Source: Eshraghiella sp051880035
GTDB lineage: Bacteria > Bacillota > Clostridia > Lachnospirales > Lachnospiraceae
Reading direction: 5' to 3'
DNA: 64,000 bases
NCBI GenBank assembly: GCA_051880035.1
Contig: JBJENE010000003.1
Location: 112,479-176,478, forward strand
Below the pieces are notes generated by a model. That model saw only the letters and a list, made by a program, of their open reading frames with translations. It made no database searches and was not told the DNA's origin. This document shows positions 9,542 through 17,825 of the stretch, piece by piece. A program made the position numbers and the translations under genes. Position 1 is the stretch's first letter. Each line of letters starts with the position of its first letter.

Positions 9542-9677
9542 TACTTTTTTGCACTTTTTTATAAATTTTGAACAAATTGTCTGTGCAACCGCTTGCGCAA
9601 ATTTTACTTTCACACCGTTCAAAATTAGACATTTTTATTTCACAGTCGCAAATTCCATTAATTTTACACTTTTATTA

Positions 9678-9691
9678 CGAAAATGTTTTCG
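9678..9691. promoter_or_regulatory. Second LacI-type operator, perfect dyad
   Basis: CGAAAA-TG-TTTTCG is a perfect inverted repeat sharing the CGAAAA/TTTTCG half-site with the sites at 9494, 11489 and 11662. It lies about 140 bases upstream of the importer promoter and could support repressor looping with the 9494 site. The rest of 9542-9750 shows nothing else I can assign. Confidence 0.65.
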
Positions 9692-9750
9692 CAAAAAAAC
9701 AAAAATCAGGCTGTATATCGACATTCCGTATACAGCCCGACAAATATTCA

Positions 9751-10767
9751 TCAGTTAATTTTCTTGATTGTCTTGCCCGGATATAATTCTCCGTCAATCA
9801 CTATCTGACCTAAGACGGTGGTTTTAGGTTTCTCAATCATATCGATTAATTTCTCGGCAGCCCGGCTTCCGATTTCCTTGGTATTCTGAACCACGGTGGT
9901 TAACTCCGGTTCAATATGTCTGGCAATTGTAATTCCGTCAAATCCGGCCGTAGAAATATCCTCCGGTATCCTAAGTCCTCTGCCTCTTATGGCATTCATT
10001 CCTCCGAAACAGGCCACATCATCAGGATAAAAAATGCATGTAGGCGGTTCTTTTAAATCCAGAAGTCTGTATGTACTCCGTTCTGCCTCTTCGGTATTTC
10101 TGTATTTAATCTGCTGCACATATTCATCCGGTACACGGATTCCGTTTTTCTCCAATGTAATGTAAAATCCGGAAAGTCTGTTCCTGGTAACAGACGAATC
10201 TTCTCCGTAAAGATATGCAATCTTAGTATGTCCCATATCGATTGCATACTGGGTAAGGTCCTGCATCCCTTTAATATTATTGGAAAGAATGGTAATTGTA
10301 TTATTATTGGTATAATCTATCGTCACTACCGGGATTTCGCTTTGCATAAGCTCCAGGACATCAGGTTCATCGAAATTAATACATGCTATGAGGACTCCGT
10401 CGAATCCCCTGAACCTGCTGTGTTCCAGATAGCTCATCTTATTATTAATACGGCTTCTTCCGGACACTATGAAGGTAATATCGTAACCTTTGCTCTCTGC
10501 CATAACCTTAAAACTGTCCAGCACACTGGAGAAAAAGTCATGTGTAAGTCCGCTCTGGGACTTATCGGCAAACAATACCCCTATATTATAACTTCGATTG
10601 GTTTTTAATGCTCTTGCCGAGGAATTAGGAGAATAACCCATCTCCTTGGCCACCCTGCGGATCATTTCCTTCTTGGCTTTGCTCACATCCTTATGGTCAT
10701 TTAAGGCTTTGCTGACCGTCGATACAGAAACACCGCATGCAGCTGAAATATCTTTAATTGATACCAT
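9751..10767 (-). CDS. LacI-family transcriptional regulator of the cellobiose locus
   Basis: 338 residues. The N-terminal helix-turn-helix reads VSIKDISAACGVSVSTVSKALN (2-23) with hinge SSARALKTNRSYNIGVLF (about 49-66), followed by a periplasmic-binding-protein-like sugar domain to residue 338. Placed between the importer and the divergent phosphorylase, it is the obvious local regulator of both. Four copies of a CGAAAACG-type site lie in the two flanking control regions, including one over the promoter that would transcribe lacI itself, so autoregulation is likely. The effector sugar is not visible from sequence. Confidence 0.92.
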   Translation of the reverse strand: MVSIKDISAACGVSVSTVSKALNDHKDVSKAKKEMIRRVAKEMGYSPNSSARALKTNRSYNIGVLFADKSQSGLTHDFFSSVLDSFKVMAESKGYDITFIVSGRSRINNKMSYLEHSRFRGFDGVLIACINFDEPDVLELMQSEIPVVTIDYTNNNTITILSNNIKGMQDLTQYAIDMGHTKIAYLYGEDSSVTRNRLSGFYITLEKNGIRVPDEYVQQIKYRNTEEAERSTYRLLDLKEPPTCIFYPDDVACFGGMNAIRGRGLRIPEDISTAGFDGITIARHIEPELTTVVQNTKEIGSRAAEKLIDMIEKPKTTVLGQIVIDGELYPGKTIKKIN

Positions 10768-10800
10768 TCTTCAGTCCTACTCTCTTCCTATCCTATACTT

Positions 10801-11448
10801 CTATTCATCATCATCCTGTCCGTCAAACATTCTGAATATCTTCCTATATATACCCGTCACGATGTATGACAATAAAGCGAATCCGAACATTCCCCATATC
10901 CAGCCTATATATTTAAGTAATGAAGGGAAAAATACAAAAACTCCTATCGGGACTGCCCAGATAAGCCAGATTCCCAATGTCCTGAAAAGATTTACAAACC
11001 CTACTATAAATGCGTTGGATATCTGTTTAAGAATAGGATTGTCATACCTTGCAAGCAGCATAAAAACATATGTCATTTCAATAAGTACAATAATTCCGAC
11101 TATAATGCATATTACGCATACCGCCATATAACTCTTTCCGCCCGTGGTCATTCCAACCCAGAAAAAGTATATTGCCGCCGACAAAATACCCGCACATATA
11201 ATCCATACCAGAGTAGAGTTGATAAAATTAGAAGCAAATGTTTTAAAAAATGTAGGAATAATCTTTACATCCGGCTCTTCCTTCATTTTATAACATACCC
11301 CGCTCATTCCCGTTATGGCTGCACCTATGGTTACCACGGGTATACAACACAGTACAAAACATATATTAAGAAGAACTATACATCCTGCCTTATACAGGAA
11401 CCGGTTAAGCGGATTATCCACATGAAATATTTTGCTTGCTTTGCTCAT
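10801..11448 (-). CDS. DUF624 (YesL-like) membrane protein
   Basis: 215 residues with about five membrane helices. The N-terminus FHVDNPLNRFLYKAGCIVLLN is the characteristic opening of DUF624/YesL proteins, which sit in carbohydrate ABC-transporter operons across Firmicutes. Function is unknown; a role as accessory or sensor of the importer is only suggested by recurrent linkage. It is probably the first gene of a two-gene unit with lacI, 33 bases downstream, driven by the promoter at 11508-11536. Confidence 0.85.
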   Translation of the reverse strand: MSKASKIFHVDNPLNRFLYKAGCIVLLNICFVLCCIPVVTIGAAITGMSGVCYKMKEEPDVKIIPTFFKTFASNFINSTLVWIICAGILSAAIYFFWVGMTTGGKSYMAVCVICIIVGIIVLIEMTYVFMLLARYDNPILKQISNAFIVGFVNLFRTLGIWLIWAVPIGVFVFFPSLLKYIGWIWGMFGFALLSYIVTGIYRKIFRMFDGQDDDE

Positions 11449-11488
11449 TTTGGCCTGCTTTCACTTTCTTTATGCATTTTGACAAAAG

Positions 11489-11536
11489 AAATCGTTTTCG
11501 TATCCCTATAATATAACTAAATCCACAAAAAATCAA
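11489..11536 (-). promoter_or_regulatory. Promoter and operator for DUF624-lacI
   Basis: Minus-strand TTGATT (11531-11536), 17-base spacer, TATTAT (11508-11513). The operator core CGAAAACGATTT covers 11489-11500, 7 bases after the -10, giving the same geometry as the importer promoter. Confidence 0.72.
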
Positions 11537-11607
11537 TATACTTGCACGCATTTTATTGTCCATATACCCATTTTTTTAAGTTTTTCGTGTAAGATTTCGT
11601 AAATACC

Positions 11608-11679
11608 TTGTATTTTAATAGTGTATTTGATATAATGGCTATACATTTTGGGGCGTTTTTTCGAAAACGATTTTGCCCC
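11608..11679 (+). promoter_or_regulatory. Promoter, operator and leader hairpin of cellobiose phosphorylase
   Basis: TTGTAT (11608-11613), 17-base spacer, TATAAT (11631-11636). The LacI-type core CGAAAACGATTT lies at 11662-11673. The same stretch folds as CGTTTT-TTCG-AAAACG, a six-base stem with a TTCG tetraloop, enclosed by GGGGC (11650-11654) and GCCCC (11675-11679). Operator function is better supported than RNA function. Confidence 0.72.
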
Positions 11680-11746
11680 CGATACAGATATTCGAAAGCC
11701 GGATCCGGCTCTCGTTTTGAGGGATACTTTTTAGGAGGACAATGAT

Positions 11747-14182
11747 ATGAAGTTTGGTTACTTTGATGATTCCCAGAGGGAATATGTAATCACTACCCCG
11801 AAGACTCCGTTGCCTTGGATTAACTACCTGGGCTCCAAAGAGTTTTTCACCCTTATATCCAACACATGCGGTGGATATACCTTTTACAAGGACGCTAAGT
11901 TATTAAGATTAACGCGTTACCGTTATAATGATGTTCCTAATGACATCAACGGCAAATATTTCTACATTAAAGATGGTGACACAATCTGGAATCCGGGCTG
12001 GAAGCCTGCCAAGACAGATTTGGATTCCTATGAATGCCGTCACGGAATGGGTTACAGTAAATTCAAGTCTTCCAAGAACGGACTTGAAGCTTCTGTTCTC
12101 ACTTTTGTTCCTATGAGCGACAACTGTGAGGTTACACAGTTAGTTTTAACTAACAATTCATCAGAAGTTAAGGATTTCAAGGTTTTCTCATATGTTGAAT
12201 GGTGCCTTTGGAATGCAGATGATGATTCCCGTAACTTCCAGCGTAACCTCAGCACAGGTGAAGTTGAGATTGACGGTTCCGCAATATACCACAAGACAGA
12301 ATACAGAGAGAGAAGAAACCACTACGCAGTTTATTCCGTAAACAGCCCGATTGACGGTTTTGATACAATAAGGGACAGCTTCTTAGGATTATATAACGGC
12401 GCAGATACTCCGGATGTTGTTGTTAACGGTGCCTGCACCAATTCGGTTGCCAGCGGATGGTCACCGATTGCCAGCCACCAGTTAAATGTTAAGCTTAATC
12501 CTGGCGAAAGCAAATCTTTCGTATTTGTTCTTGCTTATATTGAGAATCCTGTTGAGGAGAAGTGGGAAGCTCCTAATGTAATTAATAAGAAACGCGCTAA
12601 AGAACTTCTTTCCAAATACGATACAGACGCAGCAGTTGAAGCTGCATTTAAAGAGTTAAACGACTACTGGACAGAGCTTCTTTCCAAATACACCGTTGAT
12701 TCTTCCAATGACAAGGTTAACCGTATGGTTAACATCTGGAACCAGTACCAGTGTATGGTAACATTTAACATGAGCCGTTCCGCTTCATATTATGAATCAG
12801 GTATCGGCCGTGGAATGGGATTCCGTGATTCATGTCAGGATCTTCTCGGATTCGTTCATCTGATTCCGGAAAGAGCAAGAGACCGTATCATCGATATCGC
12901 TTCCACACAGTTTGAAGACGGAAGTGCTTACCATCAGTACCAGCCTCTTACCAAGAAAGGTAATGCTGATATCGGAAGCGGATTTAACGACGATCCGTTA
13001 TGGCTGATTGCAGGAACAAGCGCATACATTAAAGAAACCGGTGATGTTTCCATTCTTAATGAAATGGTTCCTTTTGACAATGATATGTCAAAGGCAACTC
13101 CTCTTATGAACCACTTAAAGCGTTCATTTGATTACATTGTTAATCATAAAGGGCCTCACAATCTTCCGCTCATTGGTCGTGCAGACTGGAACGATTGCCT
13201 TAACCTTAACTGTTTCTCAGAGCATCCGGGCGAGTCTTTCCAGACATTCGGTCCTTCCGAAGGCCCTGTTGCAGAATCAGTATTTATTGCCGGCATGTTT
13301 GTAAAATACGGCAAGGAATACGCAGACCTTTGCAATCTTCTCGGCGATTCGGCTGAAGCAGAACGCGCTCTGGCAGAAGTTGACAAGATGTATGATGCAG
13401 TATTAAAAGACGGTTGGGACGGCGACTGGTTCGTGAGAGCATATGATGCTTACAGCCACAAGGTTGGTTCCAAGGAATGTGAAGAAGGTCAGATTTATAT
13501 TGAACCTCAGGGATTCTGTGTACTTGCAGGTATCGGTGTTGAAGAAGGTCATGCAAAGAAAGCTCTCGACTCTGTCAAAGAGAAGCTTGATACCAAATAT
13601 GGTGTAATGATTCTTCAGCCTGCTTATACCAAATATCATGTAGAACTTGGTGAGGTAACTTCTTACCCACCAGGATATAAAGAGAATGCCGGTATTTTCT
13701 GCCACAACAACCCTTGGGTATCATGTGCTGAAACAGTTATCGGACGAGGCGACAGAGCTTTTGAGATTTATCAGAAGACATGTCCTGCTTACTGTGAAGA
13801 AATCAGTGAAATCCACAGAACAGAGCCTTATGTATATTCTCAGATGATTGCTGGTGCCGATGCTAAATTCCATGGCGAAGCTAAGAACAGCTGGCTTACA
13901 GGTACAGCCGCATGGACATTTGTAAATATTTCACAGTATATTCTCGGTGTTGCACCTACACACAACGGACTTTCAATTAACCCTTGTGTTCCTACAGGTT
14001 TCGGTGATTTCACCTTAACAAGAAAGTTTCGTGAAGGTACATATAACATTACAGTTAAGAATCCTGATAATGTACAGAAGGGAATCAAATCCCTTATCGT
14101 TGACGGAACTGCTGTTGAAGGCTGCGTAGTACCTTATGTAAAAGGCAAAACAGAATACAACGTTGAAGTAATAATGGGATAA
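11747..14182 (+). CDS. cbpA: Cellobiose phosphorylase, GH94
   Basis: 811 residues, the normal length for GH94 cellobiose phosphorylase. The cytoplasmic enzyme converts cellobiose plus phosphate into alpha-glucose-1-phosphate and glucose, saving ATP. The N-terminus (KFGYFDDSQREYVI, PLPWINYLG) is typical, and IGRADWNDCLNLN carries the likely general-acid Asp (residue 480, or Asp483 of the same motif). Further family stretches are SGIGRGMGFRDSCQDLLG and NAGIFCHNNPW. The start ATG follows AGGAGGACAATGAT. It is divergent from the lacI/DUF624/importer genes, with its own promoter and operator. Cellobiose is preferred over cellodextrin as substrate by similarity only. Confidence 0.93.
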   Translation: MKFGYFDDSQREYVITTPKTPLPWINYLGSKEFFTLISNTCGGYTFYKDAKLLRLTRYRYNDVPNDINGKYFYIKDGDTIWNPGWKPAKTDLDSYECRHGMGYSKFKSSKNGLEASVLTFVPMSDNCEVTQLVLTNNSSEVKDFKVFSYVEWCLWNADDDSRNFQRNLSTGEVEIDGSAIYHKTEYRERRNHYAVYSVNSPIDGFDTIRDSFLGLYNGADTPDVVVNGACTNSVASGWSPIASHQLNVKLNPGESKSFVFVLAYIENPVEEKWEAPNVINKKRAKELLSKYDTDAAVEAAFKELNDYWTELLSKYTVDSSNDKVNRMVNIWNQYQCMVTFNMSRSASYYESGIGRGMGFRDSCQDLLGFVHLIPERARDRIIDIASTQFEDGSAYHQYQPLTKKGNADIGSGFNDDPLWLIAGTSAYIKETGDVSILNEMVPFDNDMSKATPLMNHLKRSFDYIVNHKGPHNLPLIGRADWNDCLNLNCFSEHPGESFQTFGPSEGPVAESVFIAGMFVKYGKEYADLCNLLGDSAEAERALAEVDKMYDAVLKDGWDGDWFVRAYDAYSHKVGSKECEEGQIYIEPQGFCVLAGIGVEEGHAKKALDSVKEKLDTKYGVMILQPAYTKYHVELGEVTSYPPGYKENAGIFCHNNPWVSCAETVIGRGDRAFEIYQKTCPAYCEEISEIHRTEPYVYSQMIAGADAKFHGEAKNSWLTGTAAWTFVNISQYILGVAPTHNGLSINPCVPTGFGDFTLTRKFREGTYNITVKNPDNVQKGIKSLIVDGTAVEGCVVPYVKGKTEYNVEVIMG

Positions 14183-14195
14183 TTCAATAACATTT

Positions 14196-14226
14196 AAAGG
14201 GACTGTAAATTTTACAGTCCCTTTTT
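14196..14226 (+). terminator. Terminator of cellobiose phosphorylase
   Basis: AAAGGGACTGTAAA and TTTACAGTCCCTTT form a perfect stem ending in five T, 14 bases after the stop codon. Confidence 0.9.
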
Positions 14227-14253
14227 GATGCCGGAATGCCGGTTAGATGAACA

Positions 14254-14282
14254 AAGCTCCGGCCACAACAGTGCCGGAGCTT
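14254..14282 (-). terminator. Hairpin after rpsR
   Basis: AAGCTCCGGC and GCCGGAGCTT form a perfect 10-base stem with a 9-base loop, 17 bases after the rpsR stop. The trailing TTTGTTC is only weakly T-rich. Confidence 0.6.
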
Positions 14283-14298
14283 CTTATTCGTGTATTAA

Positions 14299-14562
14299 TT
14301 AATCAAGTGTATATGGTAACAATGCAATGTGTCTTGCTCTCTTAACAGCTACAGTAATAGCTCTCTGATGCTTTGCACATGTACCTGTGATTCTTCTAGG
14401 AAGGATTTTTCCTCTCTCAGAAATATATCTTTTTAACTTATTAACATCCTTGTAATCAATAACATTAGTGCTATCGCTACAGAATACACAAACTTTTTTT
14501 CTTCTGCGGCCCATTCTCTTCTTCATTGGAGAATCGCCTTTGCCTTCTCTTGGATTAGACAT
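14299..14562 (-). CDS. rpsR: 30S ribosomal protein S18
   Basis: 87 residues; S18 binds the 30S platform as a partner of S6. The conserved blocks KKVCVFCSDSTNVIDYKD, LKRYISERGKILPRRITG and TCAKHQRAITVAVKRARHIALLPY are all present. It is the last gene of the rpsF-ssb-rpsR operon, 26 bases after ssb, and keeps a Cys-x2-Cys pair in its N-terminal part. Start ATG 14562 follows AAAGGAGG. Confidence 0.98.
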   Translation of the reverse strand: MSNPREGKGDSPMKKRMGRRRKKVCVFCSDSTNVIDYKDVNKLKRYISERGKILPRRITGTCAKHQRAITVAVKRARHIALLPYTLD

Positions 14563-14588
14563 TTGTCATGACCTCCTTTATAATCTGA

Positions 14589-15029
14589 TTAAAACGGAAG
14601 ACCCTCATCCTCGACGCCGTCAGGGATGTTCATAAATCCATCGCCTGCTGCAGCGCCCGGTGCAGGTTTTCCGGCTGCAGGAGCAAATCCGCCGTCTCCG
14701 GAGGAATTCTTGCTTTCTGCAAATTCCTGTTCTTCTACAATAACATCTGTTGTGTAGACTCTTACGCCATCCTTGTTATTATAGCTTCCCGTCTGAATTC
14801 TTCCGGTAACAACTATCTTAGTGCCCTGTTTAAGGTATTTCTCAGCAAACTCTGCAGCTCTGTCAAATGCTACGCATGAGATAAAATCTGCTGTCTGCTC
14901 CCCCTCTGCACTACGGCGTCTTCTGTCTACTGCTAATGTATATCTAGCAATTGTTGATGACCTTTCACCCGTAGAATAACGGATATCCGGGTCTCTTGTT
15001 AATCTTCCCATTAAGATAACTTTATTCAT
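14589..15029 (-). CDS. ssb: Single-stranded DNA-binding protein
   Basis: 146 residues with an OB-fold over the first 110 (MNKVILMGRLTRDPDIRYS at the start, VTGRIQTGSYNNKDGVRVYTT near 75-95), a flexible Gly/Ala/Pro-rich tail and an acidic tip ending DEGLPF, the interaction peptide for replication and repair proteins. It lies between rpsF and rpsR in the standard order. Start ATG 15029 follows TAGGAGG. Confidence 0.97.
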   Translation of the reverse strand: MNKVILMGRLTRDPDIRYSTGERSSTIARYTLAVDRRRRSAEGEQTADFISCVAFDRAAEFAEKYLKQGTKIVVTGRIQTGSYNNKDGVRVYTTDVIVEEQEFAESKNSSGDGGFAPAAGKPAPGAAAGDGFMNIPDGVEDEGLPF

Positions 15030-15069
15030 AACTGCCTCCTATCCTGACACGGTCCATGCCGGTCAACGA

Positions 15070-15357
15070 TTAGTCCTCAACTCTTACACATAAGTATCTG
15101 AGAACATTGTCCATGATACGAAGCTGAGCTTCCATTTCAGCCGGGCATGTAGCTTCAGCGTCAAAATGGATGAAATAGTAGAATCCTTCATTCATTTTCT
15201 GAATTTCGTAAGCTAATTTCTTCTTACCTGCTTCATCTGTTCCGGTAACTGTTCCTCCGAAACGGGCGATAAGACTATTAACCTTCTCAATGACTGATGC
15301 TCTTACATCATCTTCTACCATTGCGTTAACAACGACTGTTAATTCGTACTTATTCAT
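15070..15357 (-). CDS. rpsF: 30S ribosomal protein S6
   Basis: 95 residues; S6 forms a heterodimer with S18 on the 30S platform. The N-terminal MNKYELTVVVNAMVEDD and the block KKKLAYEIQKMNEGFYYFIHFDA are diagnostic. First gene of the rpsF-ssb-rpsR operon, with a strong promoter (15442-15470) and a short structured leader. S6:S18 often bind such leaders to repress the operon. Start ATG 15357 follows GAAGGAGG. Confidence 0.97.
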   Translation of the reverse strand: MNKYELTVVVNAMVEDDVRASVIEKVNSLIARFGGTVTGTDEAGKKKLAYEIQKMNEGFYYFIHFDAEATCPAEMEAQLRIMDNVLRYLCVRVED

Positions 15358-15388
15358 GCGTACTGCACCTCCTTCTGGTCTTGTGGCC

Positions 15389-15405
15389 CTCAGACACCGT
15401 CCGAG
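15389..15405 (-). promoter_or_regulatory. Candidate S6:S18-binding leader hairpin
   Basis: The minus-strand leader has CTCGGAC-GGT-GTCTGAG, a seven-pair stem with one G-T pair, about 30 bases before rpsF. Known S6:S18 leader elements are short hairpins in this position with a conserved CCG. I have not matched the consensus exactly, so this is only a candidate. Confidence 0.35.
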
Positions 15406-15441
15406 AGCAAGGAAATATAAATCTATATATCACGAAGATTT

Positions 15442-15470
15442 ATGATACCATATTTCTTCGGTTATAGCAA
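15442..15470 (-). promoter_or_regulatory. Sigma-A promoter of rpsF-ssb-rpsR
   Basis: Minus-strand TTGCTA (15465-15470), 17-base spacer, TATCAT (15442-15447), about 85 bases before the rpsF start. Confidence 0.75.
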
Positions 15471-15494
15471 GCTTTTTTTGTCTGAAAATAAAGG

Positions 15495-15677
15495 TTATTC
15501 CCGGGGTCTGATTCCTCTGGTATTTTTCTCCACTATTTTTCTGGAAATCATTACCTGATGTCCGCAGCCCATACATTTTAACCTGAAATCAGCTCCTACC
15601 CTTAGTATTTCCCATTCATGGCTTCCGCAAGGATGGGGCTTTTTCATTTTGACAATGTCACCAACATTTATTTCCAC
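15495..15677 (-). CDS. DUF951 family small protein
   Basis: 60 residues, the usual length. Sequence pattern: NVGDIVKMKKPHPCGSHEWE, then LKCMGCGHQVMISR, giving a Cys/His set (CGSHEW and CMGCGH) that looks like a small zinc ribbon, and an SH3-like start. DUF951 proteins are common near ribosomal and translation genes in Firmicutes, but their role is unknown. Starts at a GTG (15677) with GAGGTG upstream; the next ATG lies inside the conserved domain. Confidence 0.85.
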   Translation of the reverse strand: MEINVGDIVKMKKPHPCGSHEWEILRVGADFRLKCMGCGHQVMISRKIVEKNTRGIRPRE

Positions 15678-15717
15678 AGGAACACCTCGAAACTTAATTA
15701 TATCTTTTATAAGATAT

Positions 15718-15750
15718 TAAAAACGCCTGAGAATATAATCTCAAGCGTTA
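15718..15750 (-). terminator. Terminator of tRNA-Cys
   Basis: AACGCTTGAGA pairs fully with TCTCAGGCGTT (one G-T) and is followed by TTT on the minus strand, directly after the tRNA. Confidence 0.8.
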
Positions 15751-15756
15751 TTCTTA

Positions 15757-15827
15757 AGGCGAGTGACGGATTTGAACCGACGATCAGGGTGTTGCAGACC
15801 CACGCCTTACCACTTGGCTAACTCGCC
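15757..15827 (-). tRNA. tRNA-Cys (GCA)
   Basis: 71 bases. Acceptor arms GGCGAGT/ACTCGCC pair fully, the D-arm is GCC-AAGTGGTAA-GGC, the anticodon loop CTGCAAC gives GCA, and the T-loop TTCAAAT is canonical. CCA is not encoded. The outermost anticodon-stem pair is T-T, a minor irregularity. Confidence 0.95.
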
Positions 15828-15884
15828 ATGCCTCAACAGCTTTTACAGTATAGCAAATCTGAACTGTCAAGTCAATACCATTTT

Positions 15885-16559
15885 TTAAAAAAATATCTGA
15901 ATAAGATACAGCACCAGATTGTTCTCATATAAGAATCTCAGTATCGGATTAGCCTGAATCTGTTCAAACACTGTACCGGCAAATTGTGTATTTCCCAAAA
16001 CGGTAAGCAGGAGGAAAAGAATCCATACTACGATAAGACCCATCACAAGTCCCAAAATCATTCCCGCTACCCTGTTAACCTGCTTTAGAACAGGAAGTTT
16101 GGCAATCAGGTTGAGTATCATGCTTACAATCGTTACCAGAAGCCATATTACAAGAAATACCGCAATATATACTATTCCGGAGAAAATCAGACCTGCCGAT
16201 GTATCCACTATATAATTATTATACGCCTGATAGCCTTTATCTATGTAACTGTCTGCATCCTCAGAAATTTGTTCCTGCAGTTTAACAGGAAGGTTAAGGT
16301 CGGTTACATCTATTTGCTCATCACTGCTTTTAATTATTCCGCTATCAAGGAAAAAAGCCTCTGTTTTGGCACGCACTGAGTCGTCCCATGTTGTTCTTTC
16401 TTTAAGAAAACTGTTTACATGGGGTGCAATCAGAAAAGTAAGCACTCCAATCAATATTACGGACACAAGGGAAAAAAGCATTTTAATGAAGCCTCTTCTG
16501 AGTCCGATTATCATGAATGCGGCTATTACCGCAGCCACAGCTACAAGAGCCCAGTTCAT
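15885..16559 (-). CDS. CvpA family membrane protein
   Basis: 224 residues with four or five membrane helices: N-terminal ALVAVAAVIAAFMIIGLRRGF and the conserved GLRRGFIKMLFSLVS turn typical of CvpA, then an extended loop of about 75 residues, and C-terminal helices with GMILGLVMGLIVVWILF. CvpA proteins are linked to envelope homeostasis in enterobacteria and to colicin V production; the Firmicute role is unknown. It ends a three-gene envelope unit with the DUF5711 and LysM genes, 12 bases after the former. Start ATG 16559 follows AAGGAG. Confidence 0.85.
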   Translation of the reverse strand: MNWALVAVAAVIAAFMIIGLRRGFIKMLFSLVSVILIGVLTFLIAPHVNSFLKERTTWDDSVRAKTEAFFLDSGIIKSSDEQIDVTDLNLPVKLQEQISEDADSYIDKGYQAYNNYIVDTSAGLIFSGIVYIAVFLVIWLLVTIVSMILNLIAKLPVLKQVNRVAGMILGLVMGLIVVWILFLLLTVLGNTQFAGTVFEQIQANPILRFLYENNLVLYLIQIFF

Positions 16560-16571
16560 ATTTATGTCTCC

Positions 16572-17783
16572 TTATTTGAATTTAATTTTATCTATGGTTT
16601 TGGCAGTAATAAGGAGAAACTCCTTATCGCCTCCCAGCGAAATCATCTGGGAGATATCATATTCCATTGTCTCGGAATAGAGTTCCCTGCCCTTAGTGTT
16701 AATTATACAGCATTTTTTGCCGCTATACATTATGATATTATTTTCGGTAAAGCCATAAAATGCATAATTTTCATCAGGCTTATAGGATAAAATTTTGTCT
16801 CCTGAAGTATTATACACTTCCAACTGCCTGTTGTTATTTTCATCGAGAACAATCAGTCCCACTTTGTCGGACGAATAAAAAATCTTTTCTATTTTATTAT
16901 CTACAGGAACATCTTTTATCAGTTTGGAGTATTCGCCTACTTTAAAAAAGCTTATTACATTTTCACCAAAAGCTACCGCAATATCCCGGCTTATAAATTC
17001 CACCTTTGATACCAGCTGGCTTCCGTAAGTATCGTATCCGGCAACAATTCTTTCATTGGCGCTTTGTCCTACCTCACCGAAATTGTATACTACAACGCTT
17101 GTGTTAAACTCCATTCCTTTAACGGAAACAAAGGATACCAGGAGCTTTCTTCCGTCGTCGGATACAGACATGCTCACAGGCACTCCGTCACCGGAAATTG
17201 TAGATTTGATGTTATAAAGTTTGCCGCCGTCCCTGTCATACATATTAATGTATGTGGCTTCCGTGTCTTTAAGTGATACGACTACAAGTCCCTGTCCCGA
17301 CACATTCGCCTGGATAATAGGCATCGCAGTGTTAATTACATTGACAAAACCATCCGTGTTAAAAAGATATACTTCGTTCCCGTCAATATCCGCAACCGCC
17401 ATGTAGGAGCCGCATATATCAATCCCTGTCTTGTTAATCTCGTAGCTTTTGTTCCAGAGCTGGGTTCCGTTATACGAAAATGCGGCAACTCCGTCTTTGC
17501 TGCACCGCACATATCCGTCTCCGAACTTAAAATATTCTGAAGCACTGCTGTCTTTTCTTGTTACGGAATTTTCCGTAGTGTAAGTTGCATAGACGCTTTT
17601 TCTTTTTACAAGGCAGAACGCAACCACCCCTATAATAACCGCTACCGCAATACAGATTATGATTATTCTGGTACGCCTTCTGTGCCTTATAATACGCTCT
17701 TCGAAGTCATCCCTTCGTTCTTTTTCATCAAAATCATCCGAACTGCTTTTATTTTCATTTATATACTGTCTTATTTCTGCCAA
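16572..17783 (-). CDS. DUF5711 membrane-anchored beta-propeller-like protein
   Basis: 403 residues. A charged cytoplasmic N-terminus (1-38), one membrane helix (about 39-60, IIIICIAVAVIIGVVAFCLV) and a long extracellular part rich in repeated beta segments such as YMAVADIDGNEVYLFNTDG, VPVSMSVSDDGRKLLVSF and IGLIVLDENNNRQLEVYNTSGDK. These resemble WD40/PQQ-like blades; I recognise the family as DUF5711. Function unknown; context between a CvpA protein and a LysM anchor suggests a cell-surface role. Starts at TTG 17783 with GGAG seven bases upstream. Confidence 0.8.
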   Translation of the reverse strand: MAEIRQYINENKSSSDDFDEKERRDDFEERIIRHRRRTRIIIICIAVAVIIGVVAFCLVKRKSVYATYTTENSVTRKDSSASEYFKFGDGYVRCSKDGVAAFSYNGTQLWNKSYEINKTGIDICGSYMAVADIDGNEVYLFNTDGFVNVINTAMPIIQANVSGQGLVVVSLKDTEATYINMYDRDGGKLYNIKSTISGDGVPVSMSVSDDGRKLLVSFVSVKGMEFNTSVVVYNFGEVGQSANERIVAGYDTYGSQLVSKVEFISRDIAVAFGENVISFFKVGEYSKLIKDVPVDNKIEKIFYSSDKVGLIVLDENNNRQLEVYNTSGDKILSYKPDENYAFYGFTENNIIMYSGKKCCIINTKGRELYSETMEYDISQMISLGGDKEFLLITAKTIDKIKFK

Positions 17784-17825
17784 AATAATTCTCCTTCGTT
17801 CTCCCCGAAGCGTGGAATATTGATT

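Noticed and set aside
9585..9607. TTGCGCAAGCGG and nearby palindromic bases before the sugar importer
   Set aside because: Too short and not repeated at the other control regions, so no operator claim is made.
15718..15750. Attenuator-type riboswitch near tRNA-Cys
   Set aside because: The hairpin directly follows the tRNA 3' end and is simply its terminator.
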